Below are positions 42,393 through 52,678 of a DNA stretch of 64,000 nucleotides, in pieces (position 1 is the stretch's first letter; every line of letters starts with the position of its first letter). Both the position numbers and the translations under genes were made by a program. Source of the stretch: Sorghum bicolor (lineage: Eukaryota > Streptophyta > Magnoliopsida > Poales > Poaceae). Where the stretch lies: assembly GCF_000003195.3 (NCBI RefSeq), contig NC_012871.2:61371802-61435801 (forward strand). Direction: 5' to 3'. The notes below the pieces were generated by a model. It was not told the origin of the DNA. It did not search any database and was given only the letters and a program-made list of their open reading frames with translations.

Positions 42393-43718
42393 GGCCTTGT
42401 TTAGTTCACCTTCACCCCAAAAACCAAAAAGTCACATCAAATTTTATGCCACATACATAGAGCATTAAATATAAACGAAAATAAAAACTAATTGCACACT
42501 TTATCTGTAAAATCGCGAGATAAATCTTTTAAGCCTACACTACTACAGAATTGATTTTGTGTGGCATTGCACTTTATTTAATGGAGGCGGTCTCAAAATC
42601 CAACCGCCTCGAAAAATCCTGGAAATGAAGGCAGACATCTTAAGACAACCGCCTAAAAAAATAGACTATTTTTGGAGATGGTCGTCTTAAGATCCCCGCC
42701 TCCGTAAATCCATTTATGTAGGCGGACACGGTATAAAACTTGCCTTCGGAAAAGGCCAAGGCGTAACAGGCCCAGTCGAGGCCCGATATCCGTCATCGAT
42801 ATAAATATAAGAAGTTAGGATTTGTTGCTTCACTTCTCCTCCCTCCGCAGCCACACTCCTCTTCCATCTCCCTCATCCCTCTCTCAGATCCACTGTCACT
42901 CTCTCTCTTTCTGGTCTGTGCTCCCTCTCCCTCTCCCTCTCGGCACTCTCGGTGCTAGGGCCACGCTCATGGTGGCGGTGGGCAGCGCCCTTAGAGTAGG
43001 GTCCGTGCTCGGTGCTCGGTGTGTGCGAGGATGGGGGTGGATCCAGCGGGAGGAGCTCGCTCCTTGGCAGCGGCAGCTCAGCTCGGTGGCCTTCCACACG
43101 CACCGGATCTCAGCGCCCCTCCTTCCCCTCATCGTGACGTTGGTGGTGCGTTGGATCCACCCAAAGCTTGGTGGATTTGGCAAGGATCGACGAGGAGAAG
43201 CCCACCTACCGCGAATCCGGCGAGGACGACCTCTCATAGTCGTGGATCCGACATGGACAACCTCCTTGACGGCAGTTTTCAGCGAGCTCTGGTTGCGGAC
43301 CGACGAGGAGCAAGCTGCTGAAGATGGATCCGGCATGCTGCGGTGGCGGATCAATGAGGAGGAGCCTACCGGTGGCAGATTTGGACTCATCGGTGGGCTC
43401 GGAAATGGGCTCATTGGCCGACTCATGTTTTTTTTGTTTTTTCTATCGATTTACTGAGGCGGGCGTTTCTAACGTGCCTGCCTCCATAAACACATTAACC
43501 GAGGCGGTCAAGGGCAACTGTCTCCGTCATTCCGTCATTAACCATGGCCTTTCATTCGAGGCGGTTGGCCTTGCCCGCCTCAAAAACCAAAAATGCCCGT
43601 CTTGTAAAAGTTTTATGTAGTAGTGCTAGTTAGTATATGATTGAATAATAATTACTAAATAAAAACAAAAATATTACAACACCCAAAACTAAAAAAAAAA
43701 ATAGAACTCAACAAGGCC
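42393..43718 (+). mobile_element. Tourist-like MITE, family 1 (copy O), split by a CACTA element
   Basis: Left piece 42393-42537 starts GGCCTTGTTTAGTTCACC; right piece 43626-43718 ends GAACTCAACAAGGCC. TCA is duplicated at 42390-42392 and 43719-43721. The break falls within the conserved 'aagcctaattagt' segment, where the CACTA element entered. Confidence 0.85.
42538..43625. mobile_element. Non-autonomous CACTA element with GC-rich cargo
   Basis: Ends CACTACTACAGAA and, in reverse, CACTACTACATAAAAC; 3 bp target duplication CTA at 42535-42537 and 43626-43628. Subterminal repeats of an 'aaccgcct/aggcggtt' motif occur in both orientations near both ends, as expected of CACTA. No transposase. 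The core (42800-43430) is GC-rich with a TATA-like tataaatata at about 42800 and CT-rich leader-like sequence. A 211-codon frame inside has no known domain and is probably not a gene. Confidence 0.9.
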
Positions 43719-44068
43719 TCAGTGCCGAGCCCTGAGAAACTACTATAGAAACAGTGTTTCTCGACACTCGTAATTTTGCATTTTCATCGGCCGGAGAAAA
43801 CTATGGGCAGCATGTGAAGATGATTGGGGCCAGCTTATCAGGATATTGGCCGCCTATCTAAATAGGTACTCTCTCCATTGTACAATAACTGCAATACTCA
43901 CCTATCGACTAGTCAGATGACTTTAACATTGCTCGAGTGTATAGAAAAGAATATTAGTATTTATGATACGTAATAAGTATAATTAGATTAATCATTAAAT
44001 ATATTTTCGTTACATATATAAATGTCGCTAATATTTTTTTAACGAATCTATCAAAACTTAAGCAAATT

Positions 44069-45255
44069 AAAGAGGAAGGAGGATTGGGTATCATCAACTT
44101 GGAATCTCAGAATCAAGCTCTGCTCATGAAATTCTTAGATAAATTTTTCAACAAAAAGGACATCCCCTCGGTTAATTTAGTTTGGGAAAAGCATTACAGA
44201 GGAGGAAGGCTTCCTGGAACTGTCAAGAAGGGATCCTTCTGGTGGAGGGATGTCATCAAACTTTTGCAGAAATACAAAGATATGGTATCAATCAAAGTAA
44301 ACAATGGCTCCTCCTGTTTGTTCTGGCTTGACTCATGGGACTCTACCATCCTGAAGGATTCATATCCCCAAGCCTTCTCTTTTGCAAAGAACAAAAACAT
44401 CTCTGTTTATAATGTCATGAATGCAGAAAATATTACTGAGTTGTTTCAACTTCCTCTGTCACAAATTACTTTTGACCAATGCTATGAGATTGAAACTAGG
44501 CTGAACTCTTTGCCTTGGGATCAAAATATTCAGGATCAGTGGAAGTTAGGTATGAGCTCCACATCAACTTTCAAATCTGCAACAGCCTATAAAGCTCTAA
44601 TGGGGCACCAGACCATTGAACCAACTTTCAAGTGGACTTGGAAAAGCTTTTGCCAGCCCAAACACAAAGTTTTTTTCTGGTTGCTTCTTCACGACAGGCT
44701 GAACACAAGAAATATTCTGAGAAGGAAACAAATGCAGTTGCAATCCTTTAATTGTGAGATTTGTCTGAGTCATAGGGAAGAGACTTTGCTACATCTCTTT
44801 TGGGAGTGCCCCTTTGCCAAAGATTGCTGGGGGCTGTTCAATTTAGAAACTGTTGAGCAAGGATCCACAACTGCTAACATCCTGGCCTTAAAGAATCAGC
44901 TGAACTCCCAATTTTTCATGGTAATGATCATCCTCTTGTGCTGGACAATCTGGAAATCAAGAAATAATCTAATCTTCAACAACATTGATGTCAATCTTCA
45001 AAATTGCAAGGCCATCCTCGTCAAGGAAATTAGGCTCACTGCCTTACGAGTGAAGCAAAGCCAGGGAGCTAATTTTGAACAATGGTTGCAGCTTATCTTG
45101 TAAACCTTATGTGGACCTGCTCTATTTTTTTCTTTTTCTCTTTTGATGTTCCCTAGTTCTTTTTTTTTCTCCTGGCTTGTAACCTTACTGTCTTTTTTAT
45201 TTAATTAATAAAATTTTCTGCAGGGGCTTCGGCCCCTTCAGTTTCATAAAAAAAA
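44069..45255 (+). mobile_element. 5'-truncated LINE (L1-type) insertion with exact target duplication
   Basis: Flanked by AACTTAAGCAAATT on both sides (44055-44068 and 45256-45269) and ending in a short poly(A). Only the 3' third of ORF2 is present. It begins inside the reverse-transcriptase C-terminal region and enters in frame with the GGLGIINLESQNQALLMKF block. Confidence 0.92.
44084..45103 (+). pseudogene. LINE ORF2 C-terminal fragment with zf-RVT domain (uninterrupted)
   Basis: A 339-codon open frame without stops or shifts. It contains the post-RT region (LVWEKHYRGG, GSFWWRDVIKLL, WLDSWD) and a zf-RVT zinc-binding domain (FFWLLLHDRLNTRNILRRK ... CEICLSHREETLLHLFWECPFAKDCW). The catalytic parts of endonuclease and reverse transcriptase are absent through 5' truncation, so it is not a working protein despite the open frame. 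The lack of decay agrees with a young insertion. Confidence 0.88.
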
Positions 45256-45317
45256 AACTTAAGCAAATTTGATCTATACGGATTCTATAGTGACACTTAT
45301 CTTGGGACGGAGGGAGT

Positions 45318-46035
45318 ATGTTTACGCATGCAGTTTCATCTCTTTGAAACTACAGTTAACTTATATCAATTCTCATTGTGTCCTTGTGACCTAGAATCTA
45401 TATTCTGACTTTCAACTTTTAATCTTATTAGTTGTTATAAATTTTTTATCCACGTGTGTTAAGTTTAAACTCAAGTGTTTACTAAATCTTTAAAAATAAC
45501 TTTTCATTTACACTTAATTACAAATGGATTATAGGTCCTAGAATACACTCTTAGGTACTACATTGACATAAACAGTTGTTTCAATCTAGACCACAATGCT
45601 ATCAACGCTTTTAGAAAAAGAATGAGATACAAGATTAAGAATTGCCATGATATCACATTGAGTTTATTAGCGATGCATCAAGTTAAATAAGTTTGCAAGT
45701 GAACCATGATTTTTAAAATGTGATAGTCCTTAATTTACTTCCAAGCATAGATGTGCTTACAAGCTATGACCAACCGTGCTTATTTGAAAAAATAAAGAAG
45801 ACCAATAGATTAAAAAATGTTATGTGACAATTACATTGACCCATGTGTCACCCAATGGATCAATATATTCTGCCCTATCGGCCTAGTTTAGATTTTGAGA
45901 TCAGACCTCATGACCCGTTGACCATTCTTTTGTGTGCGGGAGACTTTCAGGTGAAAGCCATGCTCGGCTTCACACCGAGCTAGCAATAGGGACATCTTTG
46001 GTGCCACAGCTTTCATAGGAGGCATTACCATGAGG
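45318..46035. other. AT-rich intergenic DNA, no gene seen
   Basis: No domain-bearing frame, RNA gene or defined repeat recognised. Confidence 0.35.
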
Positions 46036-46043
46036 TCTTCTAC

Positions 46044-46264
46044 CAGTGGCGGAGGTAGAAATATTTTTTACTGTGGCGGATTTATAAAGATCAAACATGT
46101 ATAAGGTCGCACTCGATCATTTATCTAATATGCACATATGTATTGACGTATGAAACTATCAAGTATGTATTTTATCAAAATATTTAATGCTTGTATTCAA
46201 TATTTTATACATGTTTTAGGTATGGCGGAGGCCAAGCCTTGCCAATTACTTGCCTCCACGACTA
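46044..46264. mobile_element. Small hAT-type MITE
   Basis: Ends CAGTGGCGGAGGTAG and, in reverse, TAGTCGTGGAGGCAA (10 of 15 matching). Exact 8 bp duplication TCTTCTAC at 46036-46043 and 46265-46272. The first ten bases match the hAT element at 4527, so both may be moved by the same transposase source. Confidence 0.75.
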
Positions 46265-46272
46265 TCTTCTAC

Positions 46273-47640
46273 CTCCCAAGGTTTAGGTTGAAAAACCTTT
46301 GATCAATCGGTTGGCATTTGACGGTATTTGTGGATGTCGTTTTTCTCCTTGGAGGATTGTCATAGGGACCATCTCCATACCCAAGCGCTTTGTTCCTTGC
46401 GCCGTGCAAGGTGGCTTTGTAGGCAACTTATTTATGGTGGTTGTCGTGTTGTTACTTCCTCTGTGTGGGTGGTTTTCCTCTTTATATATATATATATACT
46501 TTTCTCTATTAATACATGTCTGGCAATTTTCTTGCATGAGGCTTTAAATTTAAAAAAATGTCCAAAAAAGGTTTGTAAGCAGTTTTATGCTCCGTATTGC
46601 CAATATGCATATGGGGGTAGCTTGGGTGCGCTGGGCCAGTGTCACTTGCTCTGCACGCCTGCGTCTCACTGAAACCGGCCCACGCACCCCGGATGTTTCC
46701 GTGCCCCACGCACGGTATCAGTGCCGTCCAGCGTCCACCCATGTATGCCAATCAAGTTGCGAGGTGCCTTGCGCTTCACTCCCGGGCTCCGATGTCCGAG
46801 AGCGAGCGGAGTAAACAAAAATCTGCGCGGAGATCGGGGAACAAACTCGATTCGCAGCTCCAGTGCACAGTGCTCAGTGCACATCTCGCGTGCGCCCCCC
46901 TGCTGGTTGCTGACTCCCATGGACGACGGAGCCGATCCCGGTGGCTCCCCGTTTCGTTTGCCGCAGCACATGGCAGCAGTGTGGCTCGACTGCTCCAGCC
47001 TTTGTCGAGCCGCTGCCATTGGTCCCGTGCCGTGCTTTATAGATTCATGGCCTGCCTTCCGCCCGCCTCTTCACTCTCTCTGTCTCTACTACTCTAGCTC
47101 GTGCATCTCAGCATGTCGTGCTAGAAATGCGATCAGAGAATGGAAATTCTCTAGCATACCATCAGTCCACTCTTATTGCAGTCGCAGACACTCGTTCTTT
47201 CGTGTCAGGAACGAATAGCTTCTTACCATGCAGAACTACTGTGTGCTATATGTAGTTCTTCAAGTGGTTCGAACTTCAAATAGTAAAGTTGTATGACTCT
47301 GACTCCCACTCCTGGGTTACTGGGCATAAACAAAGATCACGATTTCTAACTGGTGAAATGGGTACACAAACGCAGATCTCTAAGCCACCTACGGTAGTTA
47401 GCGTTCATGTTAAGGAACGCAGACAGAGCTGCTAGTAACAACAACTATGTATATTTTACAGCAACGCATCATTGCGACCTCGATTCGTGCCCATATATTC
47501 CTTAATTATTGCTACCTCCTCCATTCCATGGTCAAATGACCTAAACCAACTTCCACAAAGCAGAAGCAGGGACTCATGTTCTCAGGATCAGTGTCGATCG
47601 AGTAATGGAGTGACGATGCACACATCACACATGCATGGAG
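46273..47640. other. Intergenic, no gene seen
   Basis: Contains a short TA microsatellite (46484-46498) and a GC-richer block (46620-47060) that is open in several frames but shows no domain. The last part is upstream sequence of the first aspartic protease. Confidence 0.35.
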
Positions 47641-47702
47641 ACGGTATTTATACAAGGACAAGGAGCCAAGAAGCCTTCGTGCTCACAGCATACCTTTCAT
47701 GG

Positions 47703-47709
47703 TATATAG
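47703..47709 (+). promoter_or_regulatory. TATA box candidate for the first aspartic protease
   Basis: TATATAG 41-47 bp before the start codon; a second candidate, TATTTATA, lies at 47645-47652. The second gives a more usual leader length. Confidence 0.4.
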
Positions 47710-47749
47710 CTAGTGGCGTACTGCGCTCGCTACCACTCAACACTCCAAA

Positions 47750-49084
47750 ATGCCGACACTTTCGGCGTTCTTGGTCCTCTTTCTCCCGCTGCTGCTTTCC
47801 GCGGCTGGTGCCACAGAGCTTACCGGTGGCGGCGGCGGCTTCGGCTTCAAGGCCACGCTGACGCACGTCGACGCGGACGCCGGGTACACGGAGGAGCAGC
47901 TGCTGGCCCGCGCGGTGCGCCGCAGCAGAGCCCGCGTGGCCACGCTGCAGTCGCTCGCGACGTTGGCGCCTGGGGACGCGATCACCGCGGCGCGCATCCT
48001 GGTGCTCGCCAGCGACGGTGAGTACCTGATGGAGATGGGGATCGGCACGCCGGCGCGGTTCTACTCGGCCATCCTCGACACCGGCAGCGACCTCATCTGG
48101 ACGCAGTGCGCGCCGTGCCTGCTCTGCGTCGACCAGCCCACGCCCTACTTCGACCCGGCGAATTCGTCCACGTACAGGTCGCTCGGCTGCTCGGCCCCGG
48201 CCTGCAACGCCCTCTACTACCCGCTCTGCTACCAGAAAACATGCGTCTACCAGTACTTCTACGGCGACAGCGCCAGCACCGCCGGCGTCCTCGCCAACGA
48301 GACGTTCACGTTCGGTACCAACGACACCCGGGTCACCTTGCCCAGAATCTCTTTCGGGTGCGGCAACCTAAACGCCGGCTCGCTCGCCAACGGCTCCGGC
48401 ATGGTCGGCTTCGGCCGGGGGTCTCTGTCGCTGGTCAGCCAGCTGGGCTCCCCCAGGTTCTCCTACTGCCTCACCTCGTTCCTGTCGCCGGTGCGCAGCC
48501 GGCTCTACTTCGGCGCGTACGCCACGCTGAACAGCACCAACGCGAGCACGGTGCAGTCCACGCCGTTCATCATCAACCCGGCGCTGCCGACCATGTACTT
48601 TCTGAACATGACGGGCATCAGCGTCGGCGGCAACCGGCTGCCCATCGACCCAGCAGTGTTGGCCATCAACGACACGGACGGCACGGGCGGGACCATCATC
48701 GACTCCGGCACGACGATCACATACCTCGCGGAGCCGGCGTACTACGCTGTCCGCGAGGCCTTCGTGCTGTATCTGAATAGTACGCTGCCCTTGCTGGACG
48801 TTACGGAGACGTCGGTTCTGGACACGTGCTTCCAGTGGCCGCCGCCGCCGCGCCAGTCGGTGACGCTGCCGCAGCTCGTGCTCCACTTCGACGGGGCGGA
48901 CTGGGAGCTCCCTCTGCAGAACTACATGCTGGTGGATCCCAGCACGGGGGGCTTGTGCCTGGCCATGGCGACGTCCTCCGACGGCTCCATCATCGGCAGC
49001 TACCAGCACCAGAACTTCAACGTGCTCTACGACCTTGAGAACAGCCTCCTGTCCTTCGTCCCAGCACCGTGCAATCTAATGTAG
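47750..49084 (+). CDS. Nepenthesin-type aspartic protease (A1B family), copy 1
   Basis: Intronless, 444 residues. A signal peptide (about 1-21) is followed by a short propeptide. The catalytic motifs are DTGSDLIWTQC (Asp110) and IIDSGTTITYL (Asp318), with the flap-region Tyr in YGD at about 171. The nepenthesin-type Cys-rich insert (CAPCLLC ... CSAPAC ... CYQKTC) sits after the first motif. There are several N-glycosylation sites (NSS, NET, NDT, NGS, NST, NMT). Plant A1B proteases are secreted or vacuolar endopeptidases; the nearest characterised types are nepenthesins and CDR1, linked to defence. The substrate is unknown. It lies 2.2 kb upstream of a same-strand paralogue, forming a tandem pair. 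Both Asp are intact, so it is probably active. Confidence 0.94.
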   Translation: MPTLSAFLVLFLPLLLSAAGATELTGGGGGFGFKATLTHVDADAGYTEEQLLARAVRRSRARVATLQSLATLAPGDAITAARILVLASDGEYLMEMGIGTPARFYSAILDTGSDLIWTQCAPCLLCVDQPTPYFDPANSSTYRSLGCSAPACNALYYPLCYQKTCVYQYFYGDSASTAGVLANETFTFGTNDTRVTLPRISFGCGNLNAGSLANGSGMVGFGRGSLSLVSQLGSPRFSYCLTSFLSPVRSRLYFGAYATLNSTNASTVQSTPFIINPALPTMYFLNMTGISVGGNRLPIDPAVLAINDTDGTGGTIIDSGTTITYLAEPAYYAVREAFVLYLNSTLPLLDVTETSVLDTCFQWPPPPRQSVTLPQLVLHFDGADWELPLQNYMLVDPSTGGLCLAMATSSDGSIIGSYQHQNFNVLYDLENSLLSFVPAPCNLM

Positions 49085-51220
49085 CTGTAACTTGAGTTTT
49101 CATGTACGGTTATTATTTCGTTTCCGATCCGTCGCTATTTATGCACAGATGTGTTCTTAGGATTGGTGCATGGTAGGGCTTTTAACTATAGGTCGGTGAT
49201 CTGTATCAGTAAAGCAGATTTGGTTCATGTATTGCTGTCTTCTCAACACATCTGATGATTAATAAGAAAATCATGTGTTTTTTTTTAAATTTTAGACGTG
49301 TTGTGGTGGATTCTACGGACCAGGGTTGGATCTTAGCACGTGTGCTTAGTGTTTTCAACAGATTCTTCTTCTTTAAGTGGTGAAGCAACATGCTCCCCTA
49401 GTCTCTCCAGGTGTACACATAAATTGCTACTAAAATATTTTTTTTTGAAAATAAATGCAATTAGAGTCTATTTTTATTCGTCTCGTCGCGTAGAACACGA
49501 CGGTATCGTTCCTTTATGTTTAATAACTCTTTATAAATAAGTTGTGTTTTGATAACTCTTGAGTTTAAGCTTTTCACATAAGTTATATATTAAAAGTTAG
49601 TACGCATAAATTATTACTAGAAAAAAATCTTCGAAATATATACAAGTGGGATCTAGTTTTATTCATCTTATCGCGTAGAACACACTGGTGCAGATGGAAT
49701 TAAAAATAAATGTACCATTCAAAAGTTATATTAAGTTAAAATAAATATTTTCTTTTTCTCTACATGCGTCAGCGCTGACATCAGCCTACGAGGGATGAGG
49801 GTGTGTGGAGCGGAGAACCCAAAAGATAACGAAGCACACCCGTACCGTTCAAAATAGGTAAAGATGAAATTAGTTTTTTTTTCTAAAAACAAAAATAAAA
49901 GTATGTCAGAAATTTAATTGTGAGGATCTATTTTAATGAACGTTCGCTATTTAGTCCGGTTCTCTCCCCTCCTCTTCGAGAGTGCTAGTGTTGACTGCTG
50001 GAGGCCTGTAGTGCTGCTCGGCGGCAAACCCGATAGCGTCGGTCAACATTAGACGGGCCGATGGCCCAATTGCGGAGTTCGTTTATGGACCGGCCCGAGT
50101 ACAAGTGCTATGTCTTGTCTACTCGACTCAGCTCTGATCACTCGCGCTCTCGATCCATCCGGGTTCCGAACTTCCGATCATGACAAAGGGTCGCGCCGTC
50201 AAGCATCGGTAGCGACTCTTTTCGATCTTGTGTTCATGGTGAAGCAGGAACAACACGACTCTCGTGCACATACATACTTCTCGCATCATCAGCCAAAAAA
50301 GCAGGATGGGAAAGGGTCAGCTGGGACCGAAAGTGCAGGGCGGTCCACAGCTCTGCCGGCCCCTGGTCGACACACCTCCAAACTACGTGTGAAGCGGCAC
50401 GTTTGCAGTCACGTTACCATCACACCAACCTTCATCCCCTTGTACTGGAGGCATATTTCTTTGGCAACCCGAAGCGCAGCTAGCTAGTGTGTGGTGCAGA
50501 TGAAATTGGCTGGCATATATGGATCAGAATGCACTTTGCTTAGTGCTCATCCACTCACTCATACCCAATTAACCTGAAGATGCCATGTCCACTCATTTTA
50601 CTCGAGCGAATGATCATCCCATGATTTGCCCCGCGCCAACGCCAGGGATCGGAATCGCCTCTCAGGTCAGGTGACAGTCACACCATCTTCTAATAGATCG
50701 CTTACACATACTCTTTTGGTTTTTTTCATTTACTTGCCGTGTTAATGAAATTAAGCATGCTTGGATTAGGTCTGAATTAGATCCGCACATATGTTGTATC
50801 GATGGCTAGAATATTTTGTCTCCCCACAGGAGCCCGGCAGCATATCTCGGGTCGGCCCTCTTTTCACCTGCAGCCACATACGTGCATTCTCCTCAAAATT
50901 CGGCGGTCACGTCAAGAGTTGTAGCCATGGTATAGTCCCTACTACTGTACTACTGTCCAGTGCCCTCGTGCAGCTGGTGAATTACAGGTCGCCAACTTTT
51001 CTCTTGATCTTGATCTTCGCAGCTCTGGGTGCCCCAAGAGCACTCGATCCCCGACTTATTCGGTGCCTAGACCACCGTCGGCAAACGAATTTTGTGAAGC
51101 TTTATGGTCAATCCTGCCCGTTGCTTTGGTTCCCAACTTGCCTCGATGCGTTTGCATCAAGACGGTGCAAGAATATATATTGTGTGCGATCCGTGTGTGC
51201 GGAATATAATCACCTCGCGC
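49085..51220 (+). other. Intergenic between the two aspartic proteases
   Basis: 3' UTR-like sequence to about 49250, then AT-rich DNA. A degenerate repeat 'tttattcgtctcgtcgcgtagaacac' occurs at about 49474 and 49660. The frame at 50110-50487 has no domain. The region from about 50600 is probably upstream sequence of copy 2. Confidence 0.4.
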
Positions 51221-51228
51221 ATATATAG
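51221..51228 (+). promoter_or_regulatory. TATA box of the second aspartic protease
   Basis: ATATATAG about 85 bp before the start codon, at a usual plant distance with a leader of roughly 50 bp. Confidence 0.5.
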
Positions 51229-51307
51229 TCACACCGATCTAGAGGAGCCATGGTGTGCAAGTGCAAGCAAGCTAATAGGGCATCATTAGAGAGAGCACAA
51301 CAAAAAC

Positions 51308-52678
51308 ATGGAGCAAAGATTGGTAGTGCTGGTGCTTGCGATAGCGTCGTTGTACTACGCTTGCCCGGTGGCATCAGCAGCGTTCGTGGGGGACGACGAC
51401 GTCCGTGTCGCGCTAAAGCATGTCGACGCAGGGAAGCAGCTGTCCAGGTCCGAGCTGATCCGGCGCGCCATGCAGCGGAGCAAGGCGAGGGCGGCCGCGC
51501 TCTCCGCGGTGAGGAACCGCGCCGCCAGCGCCCGCTTCTCTGGCAAGAACGACGATCAGCGAACGACGCCGCCGACCGGCGTGTCCGTGCGCCCGTCGGG
51601 GGACCTCGAGTACGTCGTCGACCTCGCCATCGGCACGCCCCCGCAGCCCGTCTCGGCGCTGCTCGACACCGGCAGCGACCTCATCTGGACGCAGTGCGCG
51701 CCGTGCGCCAGCTGCCTTGCGCAGCCGGACCCGCTGTTCGCGCCGGGGGAGTCGGCGTCGTACGAGCCCATGCGGTGCGCCGGGCAGCTCTGCTCCGACA
51801 TTCTGCACCACGGCTGCGAGATGCCGGACACGTGCACCTACCGCTACAACTACGGCGACGGCACGATGACCATGGGCGTCTACGCCACGGAGCGCTTCAC
51901 CTTCACGTCGTCGGGCGGCGATAGGCTCATGACCGTCCCGCTCGGTTTCGGCTGCGGCTCCATGAACGTCGGCAGCCTGAACAACGGCTCCGGCATCGTG
52001 GGCTTCGGCCGGAACCCGCTCTCGCTGGTGTCGCAGCTCTCCATCCGCCGCTTCTCCTACTGCCTCACGTCCTACGGCAGCGGCAGGAAGAGCACCCTCC
52101 TGTTCGGGTCCCTGTCCGGTGGAGTCTACGGCGACGCCACCGGCCCCGTGCAGACCACGCCGCTCCTCCAGAGCCTCCAGAACCCGACCTTCTACTACGT
52201 CCACCTCGCGGGCCTGACAGTCGGCGCCAGACGGCTGCGGATACCGGAGTCGGCGTTCGCGCTCCGGCCCGATGGATCGGGCGGCGTGATCGTCGACTCC
52301 GGCACCGCGCTCACGCTGCTACCGGGCGCGGTGCTCGCGGAGGTGGTGCGGGCGTTCCGCCAGCAGCTGAGGCTCCCGTTCGCGAACGGCGGCAACCCCG
52401 AAGACGGCGTGTGCTTCCTGGTGCCAGCGGCCTGGCGGCGCTCGTCGTCGACGTCACAGGTGCCGGTCCCAAGGATGGTGTTCCATTTCCAGGACGCGGA
52501 CCTCGACCTGCCGCGGCGAAACTACGTCCTGGACGACCACAGGAAGGGCCGCCTGTGCCTCCTCCTGGCGGACTCCGGCGATGATGGCTCGACGATTGGC
52601 AACCTGGTGCAGCAGGACATGCGCGTGCTCTACGATTTGGAGGCAGAGACCTTGTCGTTCGCTCCGGCACAATGCTGA
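51308..52678 (+). CDS. Nepenthesin-type aspartic protease (A1B family), copy 2
   Basis: Intronless, 456 residues. Signal peptide about 1-24, a basic propeptide (RSELIRRAMQRSKARAAAL), catalytic motifs LLDTGSDLIWTQC (Asp120) and IVDSGTALTLL (Asp330), YGDG at about 182 for the flap, and the Cys-rich insert (CAPCASC ... CAGQLC ... CEMPDTC). It shares whole blocks with copy 1 (DTGSDLIWTQCAPC, NGSG.VGFGR..LSLVSQL, RFSYCLTS), so the pair arose by tandem duplication. It has diverged strongly elsewhere and has fewer N-glycosylation sites. A longer frame starting at 51250 is a different reading frame and not a real start. The role is probably secreted or vacuolar proteolysis; the substrate is unknown. 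Confidence 0.94.
   Translation: MEQRLVVLVLAIASLYYACPVASAAFVGDDDVRVALKHVDAGKQLSRSELIRRAMQRSKARAAALSAVRNRAASARFSGKNDDQRTTPPTGVSVRPSGDLEYVVDLAIGTPPQPVSALLDTGSDLIWTQCAPCASCLAQPDPLFAPGESASYEPMRCAGQLCSDILHHGCEMPDTCTYRYNYGDGTMTMGVYATERFTFTSSGGDRLMTVPLGFGCGSMNVGSLNNGSGIVGFGRNPLSLVSQLSIRRFSYCLTSYGSGRKSTLLFGSLSGGVYGDATGPVQTTPLLQSLQNPTFYYVHLAGLTVGARRLRIPESAFALRPDGSGGVIVDSGTALTLLPGAVLAEVVRAFRQQLRLPFANGGNPEDGVCFLVPAAWRRSSSTSQVPVPRMVFHFQDADLDLPRRNYVLDDHRKGRLCLLLADSGDDGSTIGNLVQQDMRVLYDLEAETLSFAPAQC

Larger units (their letters stand above)
43869..45316. mobile_element. Stowaway-like MITE interrupted by a LINE
   Basis: Left end CTCTCTCCATTG after TA (43867-43868), right end GGGACGGAGGGAG before TA (45317-45318). 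The original MITE would be about 250 bp; the rest is the LINE insertion at 44069-45255. Confidence 0.6.

Noticed and set aside
42822..43457. 211-codon frame as a gene
   Set aside because: Lies wholly inside a CACTA element, low-complexity start and no recognised domain.
51250..51924. 224-codon frame overlapping aspartic protease copy 2
   Set aside because: Out of frame with the protease; Arg-rich shadow.
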